Below, piece by piece: positions 1-8,336 of a DNA stretch of 48,037 nt (position 1 is the first letter of the stretch; the number at the start of each line of letters is the position of its first letter). The position numbers and the translations under genes are program-made. Source of the stretch: Propionibacteriales bacterium (lineage in GTDB: Bacteria > Actinomycetota > Actinomycetes > Propionibacteriales > Nocardioidaceae). A model generated the notes under the pieces. The model was not told the origin of the DNA. It saw only the letters and a list, made by a program, of their open reading frames with translations, and did no database searches. The stretch lies in the NCBI GenBank assembly GCA_009377795.1, contig WHTJ01000025.1:1-48037 (forward strand), written 5' to 3'.

Positions 1-183
1 GAGCACGTCGGCCACGGGCCGCGAACGGGCCGCCACGCATCCCGCGGCGGTGGTGACCAGCAGTACCCGTAGGGATCCGCAGGCGCAACGCGTCCAGACC
101 GTCTCGCCGCCATCCGTACGGTGCCGGGACAGCTCACGGAACGGCCGGTCGTCCGGCCAGCCACAGAACGGACATCGGCTCAC
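1..183 (-). CDS. Partial zinc-ribbon hypothetical protein
   Basis: The reading frame starts at a GTG at 183 and runs off the left edge without a stop, so only about 61 residues are visible. The N-terminus reads VSRCPFCGWPDDRPF and is followed about 25 residues later by TRCACGSL, giving CxxC...CxC cysteine spacing like a small zinc ribbon. The next residues are hydrophobic and alanine-rich. There is no clear Shine-Dalgarno sequence. It faces away from the LysR gene at 305. I do not recognise the family. The zinc ribbon is inferred from the cysteine spacing only, and the rest of the protein is outside the window. Confidence 0.4.
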   Translation of the reverse strand, partial: MSRCPFCGWPDDRPFRELSRHRTDGGETVWTRCACGSLRVLLVTTAAGCVAARSRPVADVL

Positions 184-304
184 CTGAGGCCCCTTACCCT
201 CGCTCCGGACCACGTCGTCGCGCGCGGTTGTGCCTCCAGGATGGCCGGGAATATCGTTTAGGACCAGGTCGAGTTTCTGGAGTTGTCCATGAAGGCAGAG
301 CTAC

Positions 305-1210
305 ATGATTGATCTGCGACGTCTCCAGGTGCTGCGCGCCGTGGCCTATTACGGGACCGTGACCGCCGCCGCCCGGGCGATGCACTTCACGCCTTCGGCG
401 GCGTCGCAGCAGATTCGCCAGCTCGGACGCGACCTCGGCGTCGTACTGCTGGAGCCGCACGGGCGCGGGGTACGCCTCACCGCCGCCGCGCACAACCTGC
501 TCGCCCATGCCGACGCCATCGAGGCGCGGTGGCGGGAGGCCGAGGCCGAGCTGCGCGGCACCTCCGACCGGCTCGCCGGTCTGCTGCGGATCAGTGGGTT
601 CCCGACCGCCATGGCGACCCTGCTCGCCCCGCTCGCGGCGACCCTTCGGCGGGAACACCCCGGGCTGACCGTGCAGCTGCGGGAGGCCGACCCCGCGGTG
701 TGTTTCGACCTGCTCTTCAACGGTGAAACGGATCTCGCGGTGGTCGAGGCCGTACCGGAAAGCCCGGCCGCGGTCGACCGGCGGTTCGACCAGCGGCCTA
801 TGGTCGACGATCCGTTGGACCTGCTCGTGGCGAACGACCATCGGTTCGTCGGCCGCAGGCGGGTGACGCTGGCCGATGCGGCGGGCGAGCCGTGGATCAC
901 CGGATGGCCGGGCACCGCCTGCCGGCAGGAGGTGCTGGCCGCGTGCAGCAGTGCCGGGTTCAGTCCCTCGATCGCGCATGAGGCGCAGGAGTGGCCGGTG
1001 GTCGCGGCGATGGTGGCGCAGGACTTCGGGGTGGCGCTGGTTCCGCACATGGCCCGGTTCCCGCCCGAGCTCCCGGTGACCCGGATCCCGCTCAGCGGGC
1101 GGCCGTCGCCGTGCCGGCAGCTGCTCACCTGTACCCGGCGTGGCAGCCGCGGGGACCTCGCGATCGCGGCGGCGTTGCGCGAGCTCGACGCTCAGGTGGC
1201 GTCGTCGTAG
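305..1210 (+). CDS. LysR-family transcriptional regulator
   Basis: This 301-residue protein has the usual LysR length. Residues 1-60 form the winged helix-turn-helix (MIDLRRLQVLRAVAYYGTVT, then the AARAMHFTPSAASQQIRQL recognition segment). From about residue 90 a periplasmic-binding-protein-like effector domain follows. The ATG is preceded by an AAGGCAG ribosome-binding site. LysR proteins usually control a divergent or adjacent gene and bind a small-molecule co-inducer. Here the left neighbour is the truncated zinc-ribbon gene and the right neighbour is convergent, so the target is unclear. The family call is firm, the effector and regulon are unknown. Confidence 0.93.
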   Translation: MIDLRRLQVLRAVAYYGTVTAAARAMHFTPSAASQQIRQLGRDLGVVLLEPHGRGVRLTAAAHNLLAHADAIEARWREAEAELRGTSDRLAGLLRISGFPTAMATLLAPLAATLRREHPGLTVQLREADPAVCFDLLFNGETDLAVVEAVPESPAAVDRRFDQRPMVDDPLDLLVANDHRFVGRRRVTLADAAGEPWITGWPGTACRQEVLAACSSAGFSPSIAHEAQEWPVVAAMVAQDFGVALVPHMARFPPELPVTRIPLSGRPSPCRQLLTCTRRGSRGDLAIAAALRELDAQVASS

Positions 1211-1255
1211 CTCCGCGCACCTTGGACGGTTCGGGCGCGGCCCGGGCCGAGACGG

Positions 1256-2149
1256 CTAGGACTCCGGTTCCACGTCCAGTTCGGCCAGGCGGGCGGCGGC
1301 ATCCTGGTGCTTGCTCTCGGCCACGCGTACACCGCGACCGGAGTGATCGAGCCGCCGGCGGGCCTGCCGGTCGGCCTCCTGAGCGGCGCCGGCCTCCTCC
1401 TCCGCGGCCCGCAGCGCGGCCCGCAACCGGCCGACCTCCTCCTCGGCGCGCTGCAACCGGCCGGCGGCCTCCTCGCGCTCCCGGGTCGCGGTCTCATGCG
1501 CCGACCGCGCGCTCTCCAGGGCGGCCGCGGCGTCGGCCAGCTTGCGCTCCGCGGTCTCGCGGCGGCGGGCCGCCAGGTCGGCCACCTCGGCGCCGGAGCC
1601 CCGGTCGCCGGCTCCGGCGGACCTGGGCGTACGGGCCGCGGACCGGCGCTGCCTGGGGTGCCAGGCGACTCCCGTGGGTTCGCCGAAGCCCGCGTACTCC
1701 GCGGGCCGGGTGAGCCGACCGGACAGCACCGCGTCGGCGACTTCGGGATCGGCGAGGCTGGCCTCCAGGGTCTGGCGTACCGCCGTGGCCACGTCGTCGC
1801 TCACCCGGTGTCCGGCGGCGGCGCCGAGCCGCCGGACCTGCTGGACGAGCGCGTGCACCACCTGGTGGCGTTGGCGGGTCAAGGCACGCAGCTCGTCGCC
1901 GCTCAGGTTGGCGGTGGCCTCGCGCAGGTCGCGGCCGAGGTCGATCAGCGGCTGGAGCTCCTCGGCCAGCTCGCGGGAGAGCCGGTTGATCAGCCAGGCC
2001 GACGTGCTCGGCTTGGTCAGCTGCTGGATCGCCGCGGCCAGCTCGCGGTCGCCCTCGGCCCGGGCCTCCTTGGCCCGGGCGTTGCGCGTCTTGGTGAACT
2101 CGTCGAGCGGCAGTCCGTACAGCTCGTCGGCGACCGTGTCCAGGTCCAC
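1256..2149 (-). CDS. Conserved actinobacterial coiled-coil protein, function unknown
   Basis: The protein is about 297 residues. The start chosen is GTG at 2149, behind a GGGGG stretch in the leader, giving VDLDTVADELYGLPLDEF. The open frame continues upstream, but that extension would cross the MerR gene on the other strand. The N-terminal ~150 residues are helical, with segments such as KPSTSAWLINRLSRE that recur in a widespread actinobacterial family of unknown role. The C-terminal ~120 residues are rich in E, A and R with heptad-like spacing (AERKLADAAAALESARSAHE), indicating a long coiled coil. There is no signal peptide or membrane segment. It converges on the LysR gene and diverges from the MerR gene. 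No function can be assigned. Confidence 0.75.
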   Translation of the reverse strand: MDLDTVADELYGLPLDEFTKTRNARAKEARAEGDRELAAAIQQLTKPSTSAWLINRLSRELAEELQPLIDLGRDLREATANLSGDELRALTRQRHQVVHALVQQVRRLGAAAGHRVSDDVATAVRQTLEASLADPEVADAVLSGRLTRPAEYAGFGEPTGVAWHPRQRRSAARTPRSAGAGDRGSGAEVADLAARRRETAERKLADAAAALESARSAHETATREREEAAGRLQRAEEEVGRLRAALRAAEEEAGAAQEADRQARRRLDHSGRGVRVAESKHQDAAARLAELDVEPES

Positions 2150-2284
2150 GCCCCCATTCTCACCACACTCGGCGGGTCGGCGCCGCAGGCACGCGAAGGA
2201 CGCGCGACATGCATGGGCGGGCACACTGGTGGAGTGCGACCCGAGCAACGCGAGCGGCTGGTGGCAGAGCCTGCATCCAGCACC

Positions 2285-2695
2285 ATGACGATCGGCGAGC
2301 TGTCGAGACGCACCGGCGTGCCCGTGAAACAGCTCCGCCGCTACGAGGACCTCGGGTTCATCTACACGGTCGGGCGTACTCCCGGCAACTATCGGCTGTT
2401 CGACGAGTCCGCTCTGTGGTGCGTCGGAGTGGTCACGGGCTGGCGGTCGCTGGGCCTGACGCTCGACGAGATCGGGGAGCTCATCGACGTCTACTTGACG
2501 CGACCGGAGAAGAACATCGGTCCGCTGCTCGCCGAGCGGCTGGAGGGGGTGCGGGAGCGGACCGGCGTACGCCTGACCGAGCTGCAGCGGCTTCTGGAGC
2601 GCCTCGATGCCTTCGAGGCCGAGTATCGGGCCGAGCTCGACGGGGATGCGGATATCCGGAGGACCGATCCGCGATTCGGCGGAAACAGCGCTTGA
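2285..2695 (+). CDS. MerR-family transcriptional regulator
   Basis: From the ATG at 2285 the product is 136 residues. Residues 1-70 carry a MerR winged helix (MTIGELSRRTGVPVKQLRRY, then GRTPGNYRLFDESALWCV). A long dimerisation helix follows, with the heptad-like stretch RLTELQRLLERLDAFEAEY. There is no cysteine-rich metal-binding tail, so a metal sensor is unlikely. The ribosome-binding site before 2285 is poor, and an in-frame GTG at 2235 could be the real start, adding 17 residues. The gene is followed after 47 bases by a small membrane-protein gene on the same strand and may be co-transcribed with it. Target and ligand are unknown. Confidence 0.85.
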   Translation: MTIGELSRRTGVPVKQLRRYEDLGFIYTVGRTPGNYRLFDESALWCVGVVTGWRSLGLTLDEIGELIDVYLTRPEKNIGPLLAERLEGVRERTGVRLTELQRLLERLDAFEAEYRAELDGDADIRRTDPRFGGNSA

Positions 2696-2742
2696 CCTTC
2701 CCACCGGTGGGAGATCGTACGGTCCCATTGGAGGTGAGGGGC

Positions 2743-3249
2743 ATGGCTGTGATGGGGGAGAATCGGGCCCGGTTGGCTCGCGCGATCGGCACGTGGGGTA
2801 CTGCGGCGCGGCTGTTGGTCGGCGGATTTCTGGCGGGAAGCGTCGTACTCGGCTCGTTCACCGGCGGCGGGACCTTCGAACCGGAGGCCTGGTTGCTCGG
2901 CCTGGTGGTTTTTCCGGCCGTGATCCTCGGCGGGCAGGCGTGGCGCGCCCACCGGAGCCCCGATCGCCTGGTCGCGCTCAGCGGACCCGTCGGCCATCCG
3001 TTCACGGCGGCGGTCTTTCTGGTGTTGTACGGCACCACCTGGTATGCACCGCCGATCGGGTTCGTCAGCGATGCCGCGCTGCTGTTCTACGGTGGGTCGA
3101 TGCTGCTCTCGGCGTACCGCGGTTACGCCGGATGCGAGGTGTTGGCCATCTCCAACTGGTTGCTCCGCCGTGACGACCAAGTCGGCTGCGTCCTGTTCGA
3201 CCCGGTGGACCGGTTCGAAGGCCGGCAACTGACGAGTCCACGTTCGTGA
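2743..3249 (+). CDS. Small integral membrane protein, conserved hypothetical
   Basis: This 168-residue protein starts at an ATG preceded by a strong GGAGGTGAGG ribosome-binding site. About four hydrophobic segments are visible: LLVGGFLAGSVVLGSF, AWLLGLVVFPAVILGG, FTAAVFLVLYGTTWY and ALLFYGGSMLLSAYRGY. They are followed by a conserved-looking tail, GCEVLAISNWLLRRDDQVGC, which I associate with uncharacterised actinobacterial membrane proteins. The tail holds two cysteines (GC...GC). It follows the MerR gene by 47 bases on the same strand, so the two may form a unit. No transport or catalytic motif is seen. Confidence 0.75.
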   Translation: MAVMGENRARLARAIGTWGTAARLLVGGFLAGSVVLGSFTGGGTFEPEAWLLGLVVFPAVILGGQAWRAHRSPDRLVALSGPVGHPFTAAVFLVLYGTTWYAPPIGFVSDAALLFYGGSMLLSAYRGYAGCEVLAISNWLLRRDDQVGCVLFDPVDRFEGRQLTSPRS

Positions 3250-3268
3250 GGCACGCCTGAGGTCGGCC

Positions 3269-3843
3269 TCATCCCGATGCGCGTCGAGCGGATCGTCGTT
3301 CCGCCTCGGCCTTGACCGCGTCGAGCGACGCCGCCACCGTGGCCTGCCAGCGATCCGCGACCAGGTCGCCCCATGCCCGGCCGGCGGCCCACAGGTCGGT
3401 GCCGAGCTCGCCGGAGTAGTCCAGCCTGGTGCCCGTGCCTCGTACGTCGAGGACGAAGCTCTCGACCACGTGCGGCACCGGCCCGCGCACGAGCCGGAAG
3501 TCGACCCGCTCCGGGCGGGTGAGCCGTACCGTCTCCACCGTGGTCGCCCGCAGCCGTCCGCGGATCGGCGTGTAGTGCGCGGCCAGCATCATGTCGTGAC
3601 CGCGCTCGAGGACACGGACCTTCTCCCGCATCGCGCGGGTGGTGCGTTCGGCGTACGGCGCCGTGACCAACTCGAACACCAGCTCGCGCGGCGCGTCGAT
3701 CTCGACACTCAGCGGCCCGAGCGGGCGGGTACGACGGCCGACCCGAGATCCACCGGTACGGCGCCGGTCACCAGGCCGAGATACGCACCGGCGCCGGTAG
3801 CCGCGACCCCGGCCGCGGCCAAGGCCGCCCTCGCCGTCCGCAT
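3269..3843 (-). pseudogene. SRPBCC/polyketide-cyclase-like protein with a one-base frameshift
   Basis: A good start (ATG at 3843 behind GGGGGGAGG) opens a frame encoding a hydrophobic N-terminal segment, MRTARAALAAAGVAATGAGA then YLGLVTGAVPVDLG, which stops after 45 residues. A second frame, shifted by one base, then encodes GRRTRPLGPLSVEIDAPREL and a 130-residue START/SRPBCC-type hydrophobic-ligand domain to the stop at 3269. Adding one C in the CCC run at 3742-3744 joins the frames as VDLG-VGRRTRPLGP, which looks like an intact membrane-anchored SRPBCC protein. This is either a real inactivating deletion or a sequencing error in a homopolymer. It is the last gene of a minus-strand operon with the methyltransferase (17-base gap) and the flavoprotein. 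Confidence 0.75.
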
Positions 3844-3860
3844 TGCAGCACCTCCCCCCA

Positions 3861-4505
3861 TCAGGCCTTGAGCGCGACGAGCCGCTCGACGATCCCCGCC
3901 CGGTAGCGTTCGTGATCCTGGATCACGAAGCCGTTCTCGACCACGAGCGGGTACGGGCGCCGGGTGAGATGGTCTCCCGCGAACCGCAGGCTCAGGCGTT
4001 CGAGCCCTCGCTGTAACACCGTGATGACGCGGTTCGTGCTCACGACGTGGTCGGCCAGGAGGAGCAGACCGTCCGGCCGGAGAACCCGGTGCATCTCCGC
4101 GATGGCGCGACGCTGGTCCGGAATGTTGCAGAGGGAGAACGTGCAGACGACCGAGTCGAACGACGAGTCGGCGAACGCTAGGTCGTGGGCGTCGCCCTCC
4201 TGGATGGTCGCCGCACGACCGAGCCGGTCGGCACGCTCGCGTCCGATGTCGAGCATCTCGGGGCTCAGATCGACACAGGTCAGCCGGGCATCGGGTGGGT
4301 AGAAGCGCAGGTTCAGGCAGGTACCAGCGGCGACTTCGAGGACGTCGCCGCTCGCCCGCGAGCAGATCCAGATGCGGGCGTCGCCGAACAGCTTGCCCTC
4401 CCAGAACTGCATCTGCCGGTCATAGCGCGGAGCGTTCCGCCGCCACAGCTCCCGCTGCCGCTCCACGGCTCTCGCGATCTCGTGAGCGTCCCGCTCGGCG
4501 TCCAT
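3861..4505 (-). CDS. Class I SAM-dependent methyltransferase (UbiE/PEMT-like)
   Basis: The 214-residue protein starts at ATG 4505 (MDAERDAHEIARAVERQREL), 6 bases behind a GAGGGAG ribosome-binding site. A longer frame exists to 4535 but lacks a good site. The Rossmann methyltransferase motifs are clear. Motif I is DVLEVAAGTCLNLRFYP, motif II is LTCVDLSPEMLDIGRERA, the acidic motif is EGDAHDLAFADSSFDSVVCT, and the post-motif is HRVLRPDGLLLLADHV. The set resembles methyltransferases acting on lipids or quinones (UbiE or phosphatidylethanolamine type), but the substrate cannot be read from sequence. It lies 26 bases downstream of the flavoprotein gene and just upstream of the SRPBCC gene, probably in one transcript. 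Confidence 0.85.
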   Translation of the reverse strand: MDAERDAHEIARAVERQRELWRRNAPRYDRQMQFWEGKLFGDARIWICSRASGDVLEVAAGTCLNLRFYPPDARLTCVDLSPEMLDIGRERADRLGRAATIQEGDAHDLAFADSSFDSVVCTFSLCNIPDQRRAIAEMHRVLRPDGLLLLADHVVSTNRVITVLQRGLERLSLRFAGDHLTRRPYPLVVENGFVIQDHERYRAGIVERLVALKA

Positions 4506-4531
4506 TTCTCGGCTCCCTCGATAGACCGTGC

Positions 4532-5908
4532 TCACGACAGGTCGCGCAGGGCGTCCTCGATGCCGCGATGGAACGTGGGATAGGCGTAGATCATGTGCCG
4601 CAGACTCTTCACCGGCACCTCGGCGTGTACGGCGACCGAGAGCGCGCCGAGCACCTCACCGCCGACCGGGCCCGCCGAGGTCGCGCCGACCAGTACTCCG
4701 TGACCGGCGTCGGCGACCAGCTTGATCACGCCCTCGTTGCCCGCCTTGTGTATCCACCCGCGCGCGGTGGTGGGCACCCGGGCGACGCCCACCTTGACGT
4801 CGGTCCGGTGCTCGCGGGCCTGCCGCTCGGTCTCGCCGACCGCGCCGACCTCCGGATCGGTGAAGGTGACCCGGGGGAGTGCGCGGTAGTCGGCGGGCGG
4901 GCCCTCCTGGCCGAGAATGTCGCGTACGGCGATGGCCGCCTGGTACGCCGCGACGTGCGTGAACGCACCCTGCCCGGTCACGTCGCCGACCGCCCACACG
5001 GCGTGCGCATCGGAGCCTGGGCCGTCCACTCGCATCCGGCCGTCGACGGGGATGGCGTGCGCGGAGGGGTCGAGGCCGATCGACTCGACGCCGAGCCGGT
5101 CCAGCTTGCCGCGCCGCCCGACCGAGACGAGCAGGCGGTGCGCGTGCAGTTGGGTACCGTCGTGGAGCGTGACGGTGAACCGGCCGTCGGCGTGCGACAC
5201 CCGGTCGGCCCGGCTGGACGTGTACACGCCGATGCCGTCCGCCTCGAGCGTCGAACGTACGACGTCGGAGGCCTCCGGCTCCTCCACCGGAAGCAGTCGG
5301 TCGAGCGCCTCGACCACGGTCACGTCGGTGCCGAACCGGGCGAAGGCCTGTGCGACCTCGAGCCCGATCGCGCCGCCGCCGAGGACGAGCATCGACTCCG
5401 GTGGCGTCTCCGCCTCCATCGCGTTCCGGTTGGTCCAGTACGGCGTCCCGGCCAGTCCCTCGATCGGCGGGATCGCCGGGGACTGGCCGGTGCCGATCAC
5501 CACGCCACGATCGGCCTCGTACGTCGTACCGTCGACCTCCACCCGACCGGGGCCGGTCAGCCGGCCCCAGCCGCGGACGAACCGGCCGCCCTTGCCGGTG
5601 AACCGATCCACCGCGATCTGGTCGTCCCAGTCGGTGGTGGCCTCCTCCCGGATCCGGGAGGCGACCGGCGAGAAGTCGGAGGCCACCTCGGAGCTCCCCG
5701 ACATGGCGTTCACCCGGCCGGCCTCGGCGAGGAGGTTGCCGGCACGGATCATCATCTTACTCGGAATGCATCCCCAGTAAGGACATTCGCCGCCGACGAG
5801 ATCCCCCTCGATGCCGACGACGGACAGACCTTCTTCGGCCAGCGCGCCGGCCGCCGCCTCGCCGCCGACGCCCATGCCGAGGACGACGACATCGGCCCGC
5901 TCGTTCAT
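4532..5908 (-). CDS. Pyridine nucleotide-disulfide oxidoreductase (mercuric reductase/Lpd-like)
   Basis: The 458-residue protein starts at ATG 5908 behind GGAGGAATTGCG. It has an N-terminal FAD-binding fold (DVVVLGMGVGGEAAAGAL) and the redox-active disulfide motif GGECPYWGCIPSK, with C42 and C47. It also has an NAD(P)-binding GGGAIGLEVAQAFARFG, the second FAD motif VWAVGDVTGQGAFTHVA, and a C-terminal dimerisation domain. In dihydrolipoamide dehydrogenases the C-terminus carries HPTxxE with a catalytic His. Here the segment is YAYPTFHRGIEDAL, so that His is replaced by Tyr, although another His lies three residues on. The enzyme is therefore probably a flavin reductase related to, but not identical with, Lpd or MerA. 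No mercury-resistance partners are nearby. It is the first gene of a three-gene operon. Confidence 0.88.
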   Translation of the reverse strand: MNERADVVVLGMGVGGEAAAGALAEEGLSVVGIEGDLVGGECPYWGCIPSKMMIRAGNLLAEAGRVNAMSGSSEVASDFSPVASRIREEATTDWDDQIAVDRFTGKGGRFVRGWGRLTGPGRVEVDGTTYEADRGVVIGTGQSPAIPPIEGLAGTPYWTNRNAMEAETPPESMLVLGGGAIGLEVAQAFARFGTDVTVVEALDRLLPVEEPEASDVVRSTLEADGIGVYTSSRADRVSHADGRFTVTLHDGTQLHAHRLLVSVGRRGKLDRLGVESIGLDPSAHAIPVDGRMRVDGPGSDAHAVWAVGDVTGQGAFTHVAAYQAAIAVRDILGQEGPPADYRALPRVTFTDPEVGAVGETERQAREHRTDVKVGVARVPTTARGWIHKAGNEGVIKLVADAGHGVLVGATSAGPVGGEVLGALSVAVHAEVPVKSLRHMIYAYPTFHRGIEDALRDLS

Positions 5909-6101
5909 CGCAATTCCTCCACGTGGTGAGGCGTCGCGATGCGTGGTCGACGCATCGCCCGATGTCTCCGACCTTGGCACAGGTGGTCGCCGTACGCACG
6001 CGAAAGTGTCTGGAAGCGAACGGTGACCGGGCTGGGCGTGCTGAGGCGGTGAGCCGGCGGACAGGGACGCCGTCAGCTTCCGGCGGCGTCCCCTCGCCTC
6101 A

Positions 6102-6506
6102 TCAGAAGAGCGGGTCCGTGATTGCCCAGCCGACCTGGCCCTCGGCATACAACGCGAACATCGTGAGCGCCCCTCCGGCCAGCCCGATGTCCTTCATGAA
6201 CTGGATCATCTCGAGCTGCTTCGCCTGTGCGTCGGTCTCCTGCCAGAAGTTGTGCATCATGAGTGCGGTCGGGACGAGGAAGAGGACGATGAACAGCGCG
6301 CCGAGATCGCCCCAGATTCCCAACAGCACCATCAGGGCACCGACGATGATCAGCGCGCCGGAGCCGAGCACGGTGGGCTTGGCGAACGGAACGCCCTTGG
6401 ACTGCGCGTAGCCGGCCATCCCCTCGGTCTGCGTGAGGTGTGCCATCCCCGAGCCTAGGAATACGAAGACGAACAAGATTCGTCCGATGAGTACGACGAA
6501 GTCCAT
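6102..6506 (-). CDS. DoxX-family membrane protein
   Basis: This 134-residue protein starts at ATG 6506 behind CTGGAGGTAGGC. It begins MDFVVLIGRILFVFVFLGSG with a first membrane helix and the typical DoxX AHLTQTEGMAGYAQSKGVP segment. Three further hydrophobic helices follow (ALIIVGALMVLLGIWGDLGA, LFIVLFLVPTALMM and GLAGGALTMFALYA). Length and layout match the DoxX/SURF4-like family of four-helix inner-membrane proteins. Some members partner with oxidoreductases in thiol or oxidative stress, but most are uncharacterised. It stands alone on the minus strand, 193 bases downstream of the flavoprotein start, so a shared transcript is not evident. Confidence 0.88.
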   Translation of the reverse strand: MDFVVLIGRILFVFVFLGSGMAHLTQTEGMAGYAQSKGVPFAKPTVLGSGALIIVGALMVLLGIWGDLGALFIVLFLVPTALMMHNFWQETDAQAKQLEMIQFMKDIGLAGGALTMFALYAEGQVGWAITDPLF

Positions 6507-6648
6507 GCCTACCTCCAGATGTGCCGCTCACGGGCTGAGCGGAACGGCTACCCCTTGGATGGTTGTGCCTTCAAGGACCCTAGAGCATCTGCACCCGATC
6601 CGCATGCAGTCACGCCGTCCGGCCGGTACCGGGTCGCCCGGCGGACTC

Positions 6649-7518
6649 CTAGAGCGGGACGTCGTACCGGATGACCTGGGAATCCCGGCGGCTGATGCCC
6701 CATAACGCCGATGGCGCCTCGGTGCCTTCCCAGGCGATGCCCTGGCCCTGTATCTCCGGCAGATCGGTCGTGGCGATCCATTCGAGCTCGGACCCGGTCG
6801 CCGGGATCTCCATGACGTAGGCCTCCGGCCGGTCGTGGCCGGTCAGCCAGAGACGTCCGTCCGGGCCCCACGACCCTCCGGAGTTGCTCATGTCGCCGAA
6901 CCTGTCGAGGACCCCCTCGGGAATCGTGCAGGACTGGACGACCCGGAAGTTCTCGCTCATCCGCACTACCCGCGTGTTGTGGGTGTGGCCGTACGGCTCG
7001 GTCTCCCCGCCCGCTCGGGGCATTTCCCTGTCGTAGTTCGCGAACCCCGCCCACCAGGCGCCGTCGTGGAAGTCCAGCCAGGTCAGCGAGCCGCGGTTGA
7101 TGCCGAGGCTGTGACTGGCGACGTGCCTCATCGTCCTGGTGTCGAACACCTCGATGGAGCTCTCCATCGGCCATTCGGGGTAGTTCGAGTGGGCGGCGTA
7201 GAGCCTGCCGTCGACGACGACTCCGCTGTCGAGGTGCGTGATGGGGCCGTCGGGGCGCTCGGCGAACCGCAGCAGCGGCGTGCCGGTGGCCCGGTCGTGC
7301 TTGGTGATGCTGCGGTTGTCCACCGCGTAGAAGAACCACTGGTCGACGGCGACGCTCTGCGTGGCGTCGAAGGCGTCGTACGTCGCGACGACCCGGCCGC
7401 TCAGCTCTTGACCGGCGCCCTCGGGGACGGGCGATGCCTGGGAGCAGCCCGGCACGGTCACCGTGGCGAGCGCGGTCACGGCCGTCACCAGGGCAGGCCC
7501 GGCGCTGCGGTTGCCCAT
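6649..7518 (-). CDS. Secreted lipoprotein, probable beta-propeller-like, function unknown
   Basis: This 289-residue protein starts at ATG 7518, with TTGGGTAACCG-like residues replaced by MGNRSAGPALVTAVTALATV and a lipobox-like VPGCS, suggesting export and lipidation at Cys25. The mature part contains repeated strand-like units ending in phrases such as QWFFYAVDNRSITKHDRATG, SSIEVFDTRTMRHVASHSLG and EAYVMEIPATGSELEWIATT. These resemble the blades of WD40/YVTN-type propellers that follow a value through events. No catalytic motif is recognised. It lies 35 bases downstream of the GntR stop on the same strand, so read-through from the regulator's promoter is possible. A link to the catabolic island is therefore conceivable but unproven. 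Confidence 0.75.
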   Translation of the reverse strand: MGNRSAGPALVTAVTALATVTVPGCSQASPVPEGAGQELSGRVVATYDAFDATQSVAVDQWFFYAVDNRSITKHDRATGTPLLRFAERPDGPITHLDSGVVVDGRLYAAHSNYPEWPMESSIEVFDTRTMRHVASHSLGINRGSLTWLDFHDGAWWAGFANYDREMPRAGGETEPYGHTHNTRVVRMSENFRVVQSCTIPEGVLDRFGDMSNSGGSWGPDGRLWLTGHDRPEAYVMEIPATGSELEWIATTDLPEIQGQGIAWEGTEAPSALWGISRRDSQVIRYDVPL

Positions 7519-7553
7519 CTCGTCCTCCGTGCCGCGTACGCGTGGGGAGTCGG

Positions 7554-8246
7554 TCAGATGCTGTCGCCAAGTATGTTGGCCCGGACGCGTAGTAGGTGGG
7601 CGCGCATGGCCTCGTGGGCCGCCGCGCCGTCACGGTCCAGCAAGGCCTCTGCGATGGTTCGGTGGTCTGTGATGTAGTCGAGCCGCCGCTGGGCGGTGAA
7701 GCTTCGACGCTTGAGCTGACCCCACTGTGGCTGGTGCCGGGCGGCATTGGTCATGTCGCAGATCTGCACCAGCAGGCTGTTGTGCGTGGCGAGCGCGAGG
7801 GATCGGTGGAAGGCGGCATCCCATCGCTCGAACGACTCGTAGCTGGGGTCGATCTCGGAGCCGGCCAAACAGCGCTGTATCTCGGCGATGTCGTCGCGGC
7901 GCGCCGCGGTGACCACGAGCGGCATGCTGGACGGCTCCACCAGCAGCCGGACGGCCATGATTTCGGCGGGGCTGCTGCCGCCGCCATTGGCCAGATCTTG
8001 CTCGTCCGGCTTGGCCGGCGTGAGGAACGTGCCTCGCCCGACGTGCCGGATCACCCGGCCTTGGGCCTCCAGGGTGGCCAGTGATCGTCGTACGACCGTG
8101 CGGCTCAGACCGGTGCGTTCGACCCACTCCCGCTCGGTGGGCAACTTGCTGCCGGGAGCCAACCCGAGCCGTGCGACCTCTCGCTCGATCAACGCCAGCA
8201 TGTGGACCTCCTCGCCCACGGCCGGAGCCGGCGATGGCTGACTCAC
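7554..8246 (-). CDS. GntR-family (FadR/FCD subgroup) transcriptional regulator
   Basis: The chosen start is GTG 8246 (VSQPSPAPAVGEEVHM), five bases behind GCGGAGG, giving 230 residues. A longer frame to 8273 has no better site. Residues ~15-80 form the GntR winged helix (GLAPGSKLPTEREWVERTGL, then SRTVVRRSLATLEAQGRVIR). An all-helical FCD ligand-binding domain follows, with metal and acid-binding-type residues (MAVRLLVEP, DAAFHRSLALATHN, HRTIAEALLDRD). FCD regulators bind organic acids and usually repress a divergent catabolic operon. The gene is divergent from the hydrolase-hydroxylase operon across 150 bases carrying repeated CCAAT elements. It is thus the likely regulator of that operon and of itself. 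Confidence 0.92.
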   Translation of the reverse strand: MSQPSPAPAVGEEVHMLALIEREVARLGLAPGSKLPTEREWVERTGLSRTVVRRSLATLEAQGRVIRHVGRGTFLTPAKPDEQDLANGGGSSPAEIMAVRLLVEPSSMPLVVTAARRDDIAEIQRCLAGSEIDPSYESFERWDAAFHRSLALATHNSLLVQICDMTNAARHQPQWGQLKRRSFTAQRRLDYITDHRTIAEALLDRDGAAAHEAMRAHLLRVRANILGDSI

Positions 8247-8259
8247 GCGAACCTCCGCT

Positions 8260-8277
8260 ACCAATCGCACCAATTGC
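8260..8277. repeat. Tandem 9-base direct repeat in the gntR leader
   Basis: Two adjacent copies, ACCAATCGC and ACCAATTGC, differ at one base. They lie 14-31 bases upstream of the gntR start. Together with the AACCAAT copies at 8326 and 8346 and ATTGGTT at 8359, they put at least five CCAAT-type elements in the divergent intergenic region. A regulator-binding role, possibly autoregulation of gntR, is inferred. Confidence 0.55.
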
Positions 8278-8336
8278 GGGAGGGTTCCAGACCCTTGCTC
8301 CGAAGGATCTTACCCCACTACGCTCAACCAATACGG

